From an uncultured Altererythrobacter sp. (lineage in GTDB: Bacteria; Pseudomonadota; Alphaproteobacteria; Sphingomonadales; Sphingomonadaceae), in the NCBI GenBank assembly GCA_913056125.1, contig CAJXNC010000001.1:372001-436000 (forward strand): a stretch of 64,000 nt of DNA, in the 5' to 3' direction. The position numbers and the translations under genes are program-made. Below, piece after piece: positions 37,419 to 47,529 of this stretch. Numbering within the stretch: position 1 is the stretch's first letter; every line of letters starts with the position of its first letter. The notes under the pieces are model-generated. The model ran no database searches. It saw only the letters and a list, made by a program, of their open reading frames with translations, and was not told where the DNA came from.

Positions 37419-38321
37419 ATGGCGAGCGAAGCCTTGCAGCAGCTGATCGAAGGCATGCGTGCCGGCGGTCTCGATTTCGCAGGCGACCTGAACAAGGCGC
37501 GCGAGGATTTCGAAGCCTTGCTGGCGACCATGCCGGTCGATCCCGGTCTTGAATTCGAGGATATGGAGCTGGGAGGTGTCCCGGCGGTCTTCTGCAGGAC
37601 CGGCGCGGCCCATGCGGGCGCGCTGCTGTATCTGCATGGTGGCGCCTTCGTTTCGGGCAGTGCGAAAGGCTATCGCGGGCTGGCGGCCAATGTCGGCAAG
37701 GCGGCGGGCGTGGTGACCTATGCGCTCGAATATCGGCTGGCGCCCGAGCATCCCTTTCCGGCGGCGGTGGACGATGTGCTGGCCGCCTATCGCGCGCTGC
37801 TCGATAGCGGCATGAAACCGGAAAAGATCGTGCTCGCTGGCGATAGTGCTGGCGGCGGGCTGACGCTCTCTGCTCTGGTGCGCATGCGCAATGAAGGATT
37901 GCCCTTGCCGGCGGCCGGCTTCCTGCTTTCGCCCTGGGCGGACATGACCTGCGAAGCGAGAAGCATGAAGACAAAGGCAACCGAGGATCCCTCGCTGAAT
38001 GAAGAGGGCCTGCGCTTTTCCGCGGCGAACTATCTGGGCGCCACACCCGCAAGCGATCCGGTGGCATCGCCCGTTCATGCCGACTTGTCGGGCCTGCCGC
38101 CGCTGCTTGTGCATGTCGGGTCTGCCGAGATCCTGCTGGACGATTCCCTTGCCATTGCCGCCAGGGCCGGGGCGGCAGGCACGCATGTCCAGCTCGAGAT
38201 ATGGCCGGAGATGATCCATGTCTGGCACTCCTTCGCATTCATGCTCGAGGAAGGGCGCGCCGCGCTCGACGGGGCAGGGGCCTTCCTCTGCGCGCAATTG
38301 GGCAGGCAGCATCATGGCTGA
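37419..38321 (+). CDS. HSL-family alpha/beta hydrolase (esterase)
   Basis: The 300-aa protein has the oxyanion motif HGGAFVSG near residue 73, the nucleophile Ser143 in GDSAGG, an acid in the SAEILLDD region and His in MIHVWHSF, all typical of hormone-sensitive-lipase-type esterases. I chose ATG 37419 because GGGAGGAG lies 5 nt upstream; an earlier TTG at 37335 would overlap psd. Its end overlaps the start of the monooxygenase gene by 8 nt. An esterase next to a Baeyer-Villiger enzyme would hydrolyse the ester product. Confidence 0.85.
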   Translation: MASEALQQLIEGMRAGGLDFAGDLNKAREDFEALLATMPVDPGLEFEDMELGGVPAVFCRTGAAHAGALLYLHGGAFVSGSAKGYRGLAANVGKAAGVVTYALEYRLAPEHPFPAAVDDVLAAYRALLDSGMKPEKIVLAGDSAGGGLTLSALVRMRNEGLPLPAAGFLLSPWADMTCEARSMKTKATEDPSLNEEGLRFSAANYLGATPASDPVASPVHADLSGLPPLLVHVGSAEILLDDSLAIAARAGAAGTHVQLEIWPEMIHVWHSFAFMLEEGRAALDGAGAFLCAQLGRQHHG

Positions 38322-39942
38322 GGCCAGAACACTCGATGCGTTGGTGGTCGGCGCAGGGTTCGCCGGGCTCTACATGCTCATCAAGCTGCGTGAGGACGGC
38401 TTCTCGGCACAAGGTGTGGAGGCCGGTTCGGGCGTGGGCGGGACATGGTTCTGGAACCGCTATCCCGGCGCGCGCTGCGATATTCCCAGTCTCGAATACT
38501 CCTATTCCTTCGATCCCGAGCTGGAGCAGGAATGGGACTGGACCGAGCGCTATGCCGCGCAGGGCGAAATCCTTTCCTATATCGAGCATGTCGCCGCGAA
38601 GTACGATCTCAAGCGGTCTATAGATTTCGAGACACGGGTCACTTCCGCCGTCTGGAACGAGGAGACGGGGCGCTGGCTGGTCGAGACCGATCGCGGCAAG
38701 GCTTTCGACGTACAGTTCCTGATCCTCGCCACCGGCGCCTTGTCGGAGCCGAAACTCCCCGACCTGCCGAACCTCGATGCGTTCAAGGGGCCGGTGCTGT
38801 TCACCGCCAAATGGGACGACAGCGTCGACCTGAAGGGCAAGAACATCTGTCATTTCGGGACCGGGTCGAGCGGTATCCAGGCCGTCGCGGCGATGAGCGA
38901 CTATGCCAGTCACTTGACCGTGTTCCAGCGCACGCCGAGCTATGCCGTGCCCGCCAATAACCGTCCGCTGGAGGCGGGAGAGCAGGAAGCGGCCAAGGCG
39001 CACTACCAGGAGATGCGCAAGGTCGCGCGTCATTCTCCGCTCGGCTTCGCCTCCCCGCCGCGCCCCGGCAAGGCCAAGGAGTTTGCACCCAAGGACCGCG
39101 AGCAGCGGCTGGAAGAAGCGTGGAATGCCGGCACGACCGGCCTGCTCAATGCATTCGAGGACCTGCTGTTCGACGCGGAATCGAACGAGCAGGCGGCCGT
39201 CTTTGCCCGGCGCAAGATCGCAGAGACGGTCGATGATCCCGAAATGGTTCGTAAGCTTACGCCAGTTTACCCATTGGGTTCGCGGCGCCTGTGTTCGGAG
39301 ATCGGCTTCTACGAGGCGCTCAACAAGCCCAATGTCGAACTGGTCGATGTCCGCGAGGAGAAGGTGGTCGAGATCACTGCGAACGAGGTTGTAACCGACC
39401 AGGATCGCTACCCCGCCGATGCCATCACCATCGCCACCGGATTCGATGCCTGCACCGGCGCGATCAAGGCGATCGAGCTTGTCGGCAGAGACGGGCAGCG
39501 CATTGCCGAGGAATGGGCGGACGGGCCGCGTGCCTATCTCGGCCTCGCCATTTCGGGCTTTCCCAACCTGTTCGCCATCACCGGCCCGGGCAGCCCATCT
39601 GTGCTCTCCAACGTGATCATCTCGATCGAGCAGCATGTCGAATGGGTGGCGCGCTGCCTCACCGACATGCGCGAAAGCGGCGACACGGTGATAGAGGCCG
39701 ATGCGCAGGCAGAGCAGGACTGGATGCATCATGTCGACGAGGTGGCGCATATGACGCTCTTTCCCGCGGCAGACAGCTGGTACATGGGCAAGACGCGCGA
39801 CGGAAAGCAGGTCTTCATGCCCTATGTCGGCGGGGTTGGCGCCTATCGCGAGAAATGCGATCAGGTGCGCGAGGCGGGCTATGAGGGCTTCGTGCTGAGC
39901 CATGCTCCGGTCGGCGCAGAAGAACTAACCCCTCACACCTGA
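38314..39942 (+). CDS. Flavin-dependent monooxygenase, Baeyer-Villiger-like
   Basis: The 542-aa protein has the FAD-binding GAGFAG near residue 12, GTWFWNRYPGARCD near residue 45 as in cyclohexanone monooxygenases, and the NADPH-binding GTGSSG near residue 189. The fingerprint FxGxxxHxxxW is present at residues 157-167, but the histidine is replaced by Phe163 (F-K-G-P-V-L-F-T-A-K-W). The general layout is that of class B monooxygenases that convert ketones to esters or lactones with O2 and NADPH. The change may alter activity. Paired with the upstream esterase. Confidence 0.85.
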   Translation: MAEARTLDALVVGAGFAGLYMLIKLREDGFSAQGVEAGSGVGGTWFWNRYPGARCDIPSLEYSYSFDPELEQEWDWTERYAAQGEILSYIEHVAAKYDLKRSIDFETRVTSAVWNEETGRWLVETDRGKAFDVQFLILATGALSEPKLPDLPNLDAFKGPVLFTAKWDDSVDLKGKNICHFGTGSSGIQAVAAMSDYASHLTVFQRTPSYAVPANNRPLEAGEQEAAKAHYQEMRKVARHSPLGFASPPRPGKAKEFAPKDREQRLEEAWNAGTTGLLNAFEDLLFDAESNEQAAVFARRKIAETVDDPEMVRKLTPVYPLGSRRLCSEIGFYEALNKPNVELVDVREEKVVEITANEVVTDQDRYPADAITIATGFDACTGAIKAIELVGRDGQRIAEEWADGPRAYLGLAISGFPNLFAITGPGSPSVLSNVIISIEQHVEWVARCLTDMRESGDTVIEADAQAEQDWMHHVDEVAHMTLFPAADSWYMGKTRDGKQVFMPYVGGVGAYREKCDQVREAGYEGFVLSHAPVGAEELTPHT

Positions 39943-40113
39943 CACACTGTCCTGAAGCGAAAATCCCTTCCTTGCGCTGAAGGGCATTTCCACGCGTTAC
40001 CTCAGTACCTTTTATGATGAATTTGCGAATGGTGACCATGGCTGGAGTCCTGGTCCAATGTTTGAATGGCAGGACGGCCAGCTAGGGTGGTGACGGCGCT
40101 GTAGGAAAGCGCG

Positions 40114-40920
40114 CTAGCTCATCCGCTTCTCAATCTCCGGCCAGCTCTGTTCGCCATTGGCGCGCATTTCCTTGGCGAGGTCTTCAGGCATCCATTCGAC
40201 GAAGGCCGGGGCGAAAGTCGGGCGCGCCTTGATCCGTTCCCACCAGCCGGCGACGCGAGGCAGCTTGCTGCCCTCCCACACGCCTTCCATCGCCAGCGCG
40301 GCAAGCCGGTTGAGGTAAGGCGCCATGGCGATGTCGGCCAGGCTGATCGCATCGCCCACCAGCCAGTCGCTTGTCGCCAGCGCTTCCTCCATCCGCCCCA
40401 GGTAATCGAGATAGAGCTGGACCTTCTCCATCGCGCCGGGCGCATCGAGCCCGTCCTGGATATAGCTCCATTTGAGCTTGCGCGCGGCGAGGCCTTCGCT
40501 GCCGGTCTTCGCCAGGAACTCCTCGAATGAGCCGACTCCCTGCCGCAGGATCGTGTGGCGGTGGCTGACAACATAGGTCAGCGCCGAACAGGCCGGGTGC
40601 AGTTCCTCGTCCACCGCTTTGGTCCAGAGCCGCACCTTCGCGCGTCCCAGCGGATCGGCAGGCATCAGTGCAGGGCCGGTGAAGGCCTCGTTCACATATT
40701 CGCAGATCACGCTGCTTTCGCGGATGACCTCTCCGCCATGCACCAGCGTCGGCACCACGCCCTTGGGATTGAGCGCGAGATAGTCCGGCGCAAACTGCTC
40801 GCCCGCCATGATATCGACATAGCGGCTGTCCCACTCCACATGCTTTTCGGCGAGAGCGAAACGCACCTTGGCGGCGCAGGCGGAGGAGCCGTGATGGTAG
40901 AGGATGGGCTTGGCAGTCAT
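40114..40920 (-). CDS. Glutathione S-transferase family protein
   Basis: The 268-aa protein has an N-terminal thioredoxin-like domain (PILYHHGSSACAAKVRFALAE, with Ser-Ser-Ala-Cys at the catalytic position), GGEVIRESSVICEYV, where Glu-Ser of the glutathione site sits, and an all-helical C-terminal domain ending in AGWWERIKARPTF. It likely conjugates or dehalogenates/isomerises small molecules in the cytoplasm. It is divergent from the pirin gene with 38 nt between starts. Substrate unknown. Confidence 0.85.
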   Translation of the reverse strand: MTAKPILYHHGSSACAAKVRFALAEKHVEWDSRYVDIMAGEQFAPDYLALNPKGVVPTLVHGGEVIRESSVICEYVNEAFTGPALMPADPLGRAKVRLWTKAVDEELHPACSALTYVVSHRHTILRQGVGSFEEFLAKTGSEGLAARKLKWSYIQDGLDAPGAMEKVQLYLDYLGRMEEALATSDWLVGDAISLADIAMAPYLNRLAALAMEGVWEGSKLPRVAGWWERIKARPTFAPAFVEWMPEDLAKEMRANGEQSWPEIEKRMS

Positions 40921-40958
40921 GGCGCGCACCCTATCTCCATGCGCGAAGGAGCAAAACC

Positions 40959-41654
40959 ATGATCGACATTCGCCGCTTCGAAACGCTGGGCAAGGCCGAT
41001 CATGGCTGGCTCAAGGCCAATTTCCATTTCTCCTTTGCCGATTACTTCCGGCAGGACCGGCTGCATTGGGGCAAGCTGCGCGTGTGGAACGATGACATTA
41101 TCGCGCCGCGATCGGGCTTTCCGCCGCATCCGCATGCCGACATGGAGATCATCACCTATGTCCGCAAAGGCGCGATCACGCACAAGGATTCGCTCGGCAA
41201 TGTCGGGCGGACCGAGGCGGGGGACGTGCAGGTGATGACCGCCGGCACGGGCATCACCCATGCCGAATACAATCTCGAGGATGAGGAACTGCACAGTTTC
41301 CAGCTGTGGATCCTGTCGGACCGCAAGGGCCATGCACCGAGCTGGGGTGCCAAGCCATTCCCGAAGGACGAGCGGGCAGGGCGCTTCACCGTGCTTGCCA
41401 GTGGCCGGGAAGGTGACGATGACGCGCTGCCAATCCATGCCGATGCCCGCGTGCTCGGCGCGACTGTGAAGGCGGGCGAGCAGATCACCTACGATTTGGG
41501 TGGCCGCAAGGGCTACCTGGTTGCGGCGACCGGTTCGGTCGAGATCGAGGGAGAGGTGGTCAATGCCCGTGACGGTGCGGCGCTGGCCGATATCGACGTG
41601 CTGACCATCCGCGCGCTCGAAGACTGCGAGCTGGTGCTGGTCGACAGCGCCTGA
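40959..41654 (+). CDS. Pirin family protein (YhhW-like)
   Basis: The 231-aa bicupin has the metal site elements PPHPHADMEII (two His near residues 57 and 59) and GTGITHAEYN (His and Glu near residues 101-103), and LHSFQLWI after it. YhhW-type pirins have quercetin 2,3-dioxygenase activity in vitro; the natural role is not settled. It is the only + strand gene between the GST and the small membrane protein. Confidence 0.88.
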   Translation: MIDIRRFETLGKADHGWLKANFHFSFADYFRQDRLHWGKLRVWNDDIIAPRSGFPPHPHADMEIITYVRKGAITHKDSLGNVGRTEAGDVQVMTAGTGITHAEYNLEDEELHSFQLWILSDRKGHAPSWGAKPFPKDERAGRFTVLASGREGDDDALPIHADARVLGATVKAGEQITYDLGGRKGYLVAATGSVEIEGEVVNARDGAALADIDVLTIRALEDCELVLVDSA

Positions 41655-41664
41655 GGCTTGACAA

Positions 41665-41934
41665 CTAGCGGAACTGCTCCGTCAGAGCCAAGACGGCGAG
41701 GAAACCAGGAAAGAGCAGGGTTGCCCACCAGTAGTGCGGCTTTCGGATGAAGGTGACGATCAGCGCGACAGGTCCTGCGACGATGAGCGCTGGTACGCTA
41801 ATCCACCATTGCCATGCGAAAACCGATGGAATCCCGTGATTCAAGATCGCCACAAATAGAACGAGGGAGAGCAAGGTCTCGAGAAAGGCGATACTTGCCA
41901 CCCATCTCCAGACCGGATCTCGTTCAGCCTCCAA
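41665..41934 (-). CDS. Small membrane protein
   Basis: An 89-aa frame with three hydrophobic segments and WRWVASIAF, KPHYWWATLLFPGF features. The first codon would be TTG, and no strong ribosome-binding site is visible, so the true start may differ. It lies 25 nt downstream of the MacB-like permease gene in the same direction. I do not recognise the family. Confidence 0.5.
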   Translation of the reverse strand: MEAERDPVWRWVASIAFLETLLSLVLFVAILNHGIPSVFAWQWWISVPALIVAGPVALIVTFIRKPHYWWATLLFPGFLAVLALTEQFR

Positions 41935-41959
41935 AGACCACTCCCGAACGCTTCAATCC

Positions 41960-43155
<1,196 letters not shown>

Positions 43156-43156
<1 letters not shown>

Positions 43157-43878
43157 CAGGCTACTCCCTCACCGACATAGCCGGACTTGCTGCCATGATC
43201 GATGCGTTCCACCACGCCGTCCTTGAAGTGGACGATGGTCTTTGCGTACTCGGCCATGTCGGGCTCATGCGTGACCATTACGATGGTGATGCCGCTGCGA
43301 TTGAGATCGGCCAGCAATTCCATGATTTCCACCGAACGTTCGGAATCGAGATTGCCGGTCGGTTCGTCCGCCAGCAGCACTTCGGGATCTGTCACCAGTG
43401 CACGGGCAATGGCCACGCGCTGCTGCTGGCCGCCGGAAAGCTCGCCCGGAGTATGGTCGGCCCATGGAACCAGCCCGACCTTCTCCAGCGCGCGCATGGC
43501 GGCATCGCGCCGCGCCTCCTTGTCGGTGCCATGATAGACGAGCGGCAGTTCGACATTCTCCAGCGCCGAGGTTCGCGCGAGCAGGTTGAAGCCCTGGAAG
43601 ACGAAACCGAGATAGCGCCGCCGCAAGAGCGATCGCTGGTCCTTGGTGAGCGACTGCACCTGGTTGCCGAGGAAGCTGTAGACCCCTGACGTAGGCGTAT
43701 CGAGGCAGCCGATAATGTTCATCGTGGTCGACTTGCCGGACCCCGACGGTCCCATCACGGCCATGAAGTCACCACGCCGAATGGTCAGGTCGACCCCGCG
43801 CAGCGCCTTGAACGCTGCGGGTCCTACGCCGAAGGTCTTGGTAATGCCCTTCAGCTCGATGATCGGTTCGCCGCTCAC
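43156..43878 (-). CDS. MacB/LolD-type ABC transporter ATPase
   Basis: The 240-aa protein has Walker [10 protein letters not shown] near residue 44, the signature LSGGQQQR near 150 and Walker [13 protein letters not shown] near 170. It energises the MacB-like permease. The start is GTG at 43878, directly abutting the stop of the adaptor gene. In the MacAB-TolC type pump it uses ATP to drive mechanical export from the periplasm and not transport across the inner membrane. Confidence 0.93.
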
Positions 43879-45186
43879 TTACTCGTTGCCCTGTGCCCTG
43901 ACGCTGGTGACGACCTGCATGCCTTCCTCGAGTTCCTCCGAAGTGACCACGGTCAGGCGTCCGTCGCTGCGTCCGGTCACGATGTTGATCGGCTGCAACT
44001 GCCCATCCTCGCCGACGATGTAGACGGTCTGGCGGCTGCCCACGCCGATCGTGGTCTGCGGGCCTTCGCGCTCGAGGCCGAAGTCATTGCCATTGTTGAC
44101 CTGTACGCCGCCTGTGTCCTCCTGCTGAGGAGGACGGAACCGGATGGCGCTGTTGGGGACGAGCAATTGCTCGCCAGTGCTTTCGGTAGCGATGGCAGCG
44201 GTCGCAGTCATGCCGGCGCGCAGCAGGCCTTCGCTGTTCTGGACAGTCAGGCGCGCTTCATATTCCACAACCGAATTCTGCTGGCTGCCCGTGCTTTCTG
44301 CCGTGGCGATATTTGAGGATGCGAGATCGACGCGTTCGACCACGGCGGGGAATTGCCTGCCGGGATAGGCATCGACGGTGAAACTGGCGGACTGGCCGTT
44401 TTCGACCTGGCCGACATCGGCCTCGTCCACCTTGACGCGCAACTGCATGACCGAGAGGTCTTCCGCCAGCACGAACAGGGTCGGCGTGTTGAAGCTTGCC
44501 GCCACGGTCTGGCCCGGTTCGACCTGCCGTGCCAGCACAACGCCCGAGACAGGCGAGCGGATCAAGGCGCGGTCGCGATTGGTTTGCGCGGTGGAGAGCG
44601 ATGCTTCGGCCGAAGCGACGTCGGCCCGCGCCGAAACCAGCGCAGCCTCGTCGCGCCGAACCGTGCCTTCGGCGGCCTGCATTTCCTGTGCCGAGGGCAC
44701 GCGGCCGTCGGACAGGCGGTAGACTTCGCGCAGGCGCTCGAGCTGTGCCGTATCGACATCGAGCGTTGCCTGCGCCTGTTCCACGCGGGCGTGGGCCGCG
44801 CTCAGATTGGCGCGGCTTTGCAGGATCTGGTCGTCGATGACATCGGTATTGATCCGTGCCAGCACCTGGCCGCGCGCAACGACGTCATTCACATCCACCA
44901 ATACGTCATCGATACGGCCCGAGACTTCGGAACCGACCTCGACCTGGTTGGTCGGACGCAGATTGCCCGTTGCCGTGACGACAAGATCGAGCGAGCGTCG
45001 TTCGACCGCTTCGGTATTGAATTGGGGCCCGTCCTCTCCGCCGCCGAAAATGGCGTAGGCGATGGCAGCCAGCACGATCAGGAGCGCCGGAATCCAGACG
45101 ATGGGACGCTTCCAGAACGGAGGCCGTTCATCTTCGCCGAGGAAAGCCTCGAGGTCCTGCGAATTGTTGCTAGTCGTCGTGTTCAT
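43879..45186 (-). CDS. MacA-like periplasmic adaptor
   Basis: The 435-aa protein has an N-terminal helix (WIPALLIVLAAIAYAIFGG), lipoyl half motifs (NLRPTNQVEVGSEVSGRI and SPVSGVVLARQVEPGQTVAAS) around a coiled-coil hairpin (about residues 95-205), and a barrel and membrane-proximal domain. This is the MacA arrangement. It joins the ATPase-permease complex to the outer-membrane factor encoded by the overlapping preceding gene (ATGA overlap). Confidence 0.92.
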   Translation of the reverse strand: MNTTTSNNSQDLEAFLGEDERPPFWKRPIVWIPALLIVLAAIAYAIFGGGEDGPQFNTEAVERRSLDLVVTATGNLRPTNQVEVGSEVSGRIDDVLVDVNDVVARGQVLARINTDVIDDQILQSRANLSAAHARVEQAQATLDVDTAQLERLREVYRLSDGRVPSAQEMQAAEGTVRRDEAALVSARADVASAEASLSTAQTNRDRALIRSPVSGVVLARQVEPGQTVAASFNTPTLFVLAEDLSVMQLRVKVDEADVGQVENGQSASFTVDAYPGRQFPAVVERVDLASSNIATAESTGSQQNSVVEYEARLTVQNSEGLLRAGMTATAAIATESTGEQLLVPNSAIRFRPPQQEDTGGVQVNNGNDFGLEREGPQTTIGVGSRQTVYIVGEDGQLQPINIVTGRSDGRLTVVTSEELEEGMQVVTSVRAQGNE

Positions 45187-46652
45187 GGCTGGGTCCTGTC
45201 AGTGGCAGGCGTTGAAAGGCTTGCATCGGGAAAGTCCGCGGGTCTCCAGCCGCCGCCGAGCGCCTGGGTTAGGCGCACGAAGGCGCTGGCCCTGTCGGCC
45301 TGGGTGGAAACGAGCTGGTTGCGCGAGGATAGCAGCGCATTCTCGGCACTCAGAAGGGTCCGGAAATCGGTCAGTCCGGCCTGGTATTGGCTACGCGCCA
45401 GCAGGGCCGAATTGTTCGCCGCATCGAGCGCTTCTTCGTTGATGGTGATGCGCTGATTGGCGCTGCGCTGGTCGACCGCGGCGCTTTCGACATCTTCAAG
45501 CGCACCCAGGATGCTTTGCTCCCAGGCGGCCAGCGAAGCTTCGGCTGCGGCCTTGGCGCTATCGATCTGCGCCTGCGTGCGGCCGGCGTCGAAGATCAAC
45601 TGGCTGATAGTGCCGCCAACACCGGCAGTCAGGATGTCGAAGAGATTGTCGATCCCCAGCGCATTGGTACCGATATTGCCGGAAAGCCGCACCAGCGGCA
45701 GCAATTGGGCGCGGGCCACGCCAACACGCGCGGTGCTGGAGATCAGGTTGGCTTCCGCCGCGCGTACATCGGGTCGGCGGCTCAGCACCTCGGCCGGAGC
45801 CTCGAACCCGGCGAGATTGACCGGCGTCGGCACCGGCTTCGCGTCCTGGAACTCGGCAAGGACGCGCCCCGGGGGTTCGCCGATCAGCGTGGAAATGGCA
45901 TTAGCCGTCGAAGCAAGGCTGCTTTCCAACGCCGGTATGCTCGCGGCGGTCTGTGCTCTCTGGGTGCGCGCTTGCTCGACATCGAGGCTGGAGACGAGCC
46001 CGGCCTGGTTGCGCCAGCGGGCGATCTCCAGATTGTCTTCCTGGTATTCCAGCGTGCTGCGGGCGATTTCGAGCTGTTGCGCGATCGAACGGGCGTTGAT
46101 CGTGGAAATGGCCACTTGGCCCACGATTGCCCGCTGCAGGTCGGCCAGGTTGTAGCCGGCCGCAGCTAGGTCAGCCTGTGCCGAGGCGACGTTGTTTCCG
46201 ATCTGGCCGAACAGGTCGAGTTCCCAGCCTGCATCGGCGCCGAGCGAGAAGAAGGTGTCGCCGGGATTGTTGTCACCCAGGTCGCGATTGGCGCTGCCGC
46301 TGGCACCGATATTGGGGAACCATTGGGCACGTGCCTGCACCAGGGATGCGCGCGATTGCTTGAGCCGCGCTGCACTCTGCGCAATGTCGAGATTGTTGGC
46401 GATTGCCGCTTCGACCAGTTCGGTCAGCAGCGGATCGTCGAGCAGTAGCCAATATTCGGTAATGTCCACGCTCACCGGGGCGGGATCGGTTTCCACCCAG
46501 TCGAGCGGGACGGCAATTCCAGGTTCCGGGATGGCGACTTGCGGCGTGGTGCAGGCCGACAGGACGAGAGCCATCGCTGTGCCGAAGAGGACGGCGCCGC
46601 GCTTGCGCGATACCTGCCCGGTTATCGAGTTCGTGTCTTGCGGGCGCTTCAC
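45183..46652 (-). CDS. NodT-family outer-membrane efflux lipoprotein
   Basis: The 489-aa TolC-like protein has a lipoprotein signal ending VLSAC, YWLLLDDPLLTELVEAAIANNLDIAQS early on and VLSRRPDVRAAEANL in the second repeat. It should form the outer-membrane channel of the MacAB-type pump. The GTG at 46652 overlaps the tetR stop as GTGA, which decides the start; the frame open to 46976 lies within tetR. Confidence 0.92.
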   Translation of the reverse strand: MKRPQDTNSITGQVSRKRGAVLFGTAMALVLSACTTPQVAIPEPGIAVPLDWVETDPAPVSVDITEYWLLLDDPLLTELVEAAIANNLDIAQSAARLKQSRASLVQARAQWFPNIGASGSANRDLGDNNPGDTFFSLGADAGWELDLFGQIGNNVASAQADLAAAGYNLADLQRAIVGQVAISTINARSIAQQLEIARSTLEYQEDNLEIARWRNQAGLVSSLDVEQARTQRAQTAASIPALESSLASTANAISTLIGEPPGRVLAEFQDAKPVPTPVNLAGFEAPAEVLSRRPDVRAAEANLISSTARVGVARAQLLPLVRLSGNIGTNALGIDNLFDILTAGVGGTISQLIFDAGRTQAQIDSAKAAAEASLAAWEQSILGALEDVESAAVDQRSANQRITINEEALDAANNSALLARSQYQAGLTDFRTLLSAENALLSSRNQLVSTQADRASAFVRLTQALGGGWRPADFPDASLSTPATDRTQP

Positions 46653-47233
46653 GAAGCATTCTCCGTCTTGGAGGGGGCGGCAACGCCATGCAGCGCCAGT
46701 CTTACGAGCATCTCGGCATCCTGAAGCGGCTGCTTGGTCATCATCGGATGGGTGTGGGCCATGATCACGCCCTGCACGTGCTGTGCGGCAATCTCTGGGC
46801 TGACCAGCAGACGCCCCTTGTGCGGACGCAGCAGGTCGGCAATCGCCGCAAGGCCGGTGTCGCGCCGCTCTTCCGCATCCTCGAAGGAAAGCGGGCGCCT
46901 GAAGCCGACCACGCCGAACAGGGCAAGCACGCGTGCGATGCGGCGCTGCAGGATGGCGACCATCGCGACCAGGCATTCCTCGAGATCGGTAATCTCGGAC
47001 AGTTCTGCGAATTCGGCGCGACAGCCCTCGGGATCGGTCGCGTCCATGAAGATCGCGTCGATGATCGCATCCTTGGTGGGGAAGACGCGAAAGATGGTTC
47101 CTTCGGCGATGCCCGCAGCCTCCGCGATTGCCTTCGTGCTGACGTCGCGTCCCTTGGTCACCAGCAATTCTTCGGTGGCCGCCATGATTGCGGCGCGCCG
47201 TTCTTCGGTGGATATTCGAGCAGCTCGTGCCAT
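46649..47233 (-). CDS. TetR-family repressor of the MacAB-type operon
   Basis: The 194-aa protein has an N-terminal helix-turn-helix (residues 8-55) with GRDVSTKAIAEAAGIAEGTIFRVFPTKDAI, typical TetR. The ATG at 47233 is chosen because the frame up to 47578 has no TetR similarity before it. A perfect 20-bp palindrome ends 13 nt upstream, so it probably represses its own operon. Gene order (tetR, outer-membrane factor, adaptor, pump) mirrors the RND operon at 25869. Confidence 0.9.
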   Translation of the reverse strand: MARAARISTEERRAAIMAATEELLVTKGRDVSTKAIAEAAGIAEGTIFRVFPTKDAIIDAIFMDATDPEGCRAEFAELSEITDLEECLVAMVAILQRRIARVLALFGVVGFRRPLSFEDAEERRDTGLAAIADLLRPHKGRLLVSPEIAAQHVQGVIMAHTHPMMTKQPLQDAEMLVRLALHGVAAPSKTENAS

Positions 47234-47246
47234 GCCGCTCGAGGTA

Positions 47247-47266
47247 TGGAGTGAGCGCTCACTCCA
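47247..47266. promoter_or_regulatory. Perfect 20-bp palindrome before tetR of the MacAB-type operon (probable operator)
   Basis: TGGAGTGAGCGCTCACTCCA is a perfect palindrome located 13 nt upstream of the tetR start. Length and position are typical for a TetR operator and suggest autorepression of the five-gene operon. Confidence 0.7.
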
Positions 47267-47290
47267 CAAGTAACTTTTTGTAACATGCAC

Positions 47291-47332
47291 GCGCAAATGC
47301 GGCGCAGGGCCTGCCGGAACGCGCATTTGCGC
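47291..47332. repeat. 11-bp inverted repeat in the tetR-hupE intergenic region
   Basis: GCGCAAATGCG (47291-47301) and CGCATTTGCGC (47322-47332) are perfect complements separated by 20 nt, inside the 296-nt gap between the divergent tetR and HupE-like genes. No T-run follows. It could be a pair of operator half-sites or a structured leader. The rest of the gap, 47333-47529, holds nothing else I can assign. Confidence 0.55.
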
Positions 47333-47529
47333 ATCAAGCAGGTTGGCGCACTCGAAAGTTGTATTTGCAGGTGTTTCAAGCACCGAACGAGATCCCCCAA
47401 GACAATTGCCGTCCCGCAATGTAGTCCCCGCCAAGCGCACTAGGGCGATGAGCCACTTGTTCCAACTGCAACCTTGTATCAAAGGGTAATAGATCGCCCA
47501 CCTATGTTTTCCCCCGCGTATCTTTGAAA

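Noticed and set aside
36427-38238. 603-aa open frame on the - strand over psd and the esterase
   Set aside because: Two real genes with conserved catalytic residues lie opposite; the frame is a GC-rich shadow.
38239-39903. 554-aa open frame on the - strand over the monooxygenase
   Set aside because: Antisense shadow of a well-supported flavoprotein gene.
40096-40112. GCGCT...AGCGC hairpin after the GST gene as a terminator
   Set aside because: The stem is 5 bp and no T-run follows in the GST direction, so it is too weak to call. The rest of 39943-40113 shows nothing I can assign.
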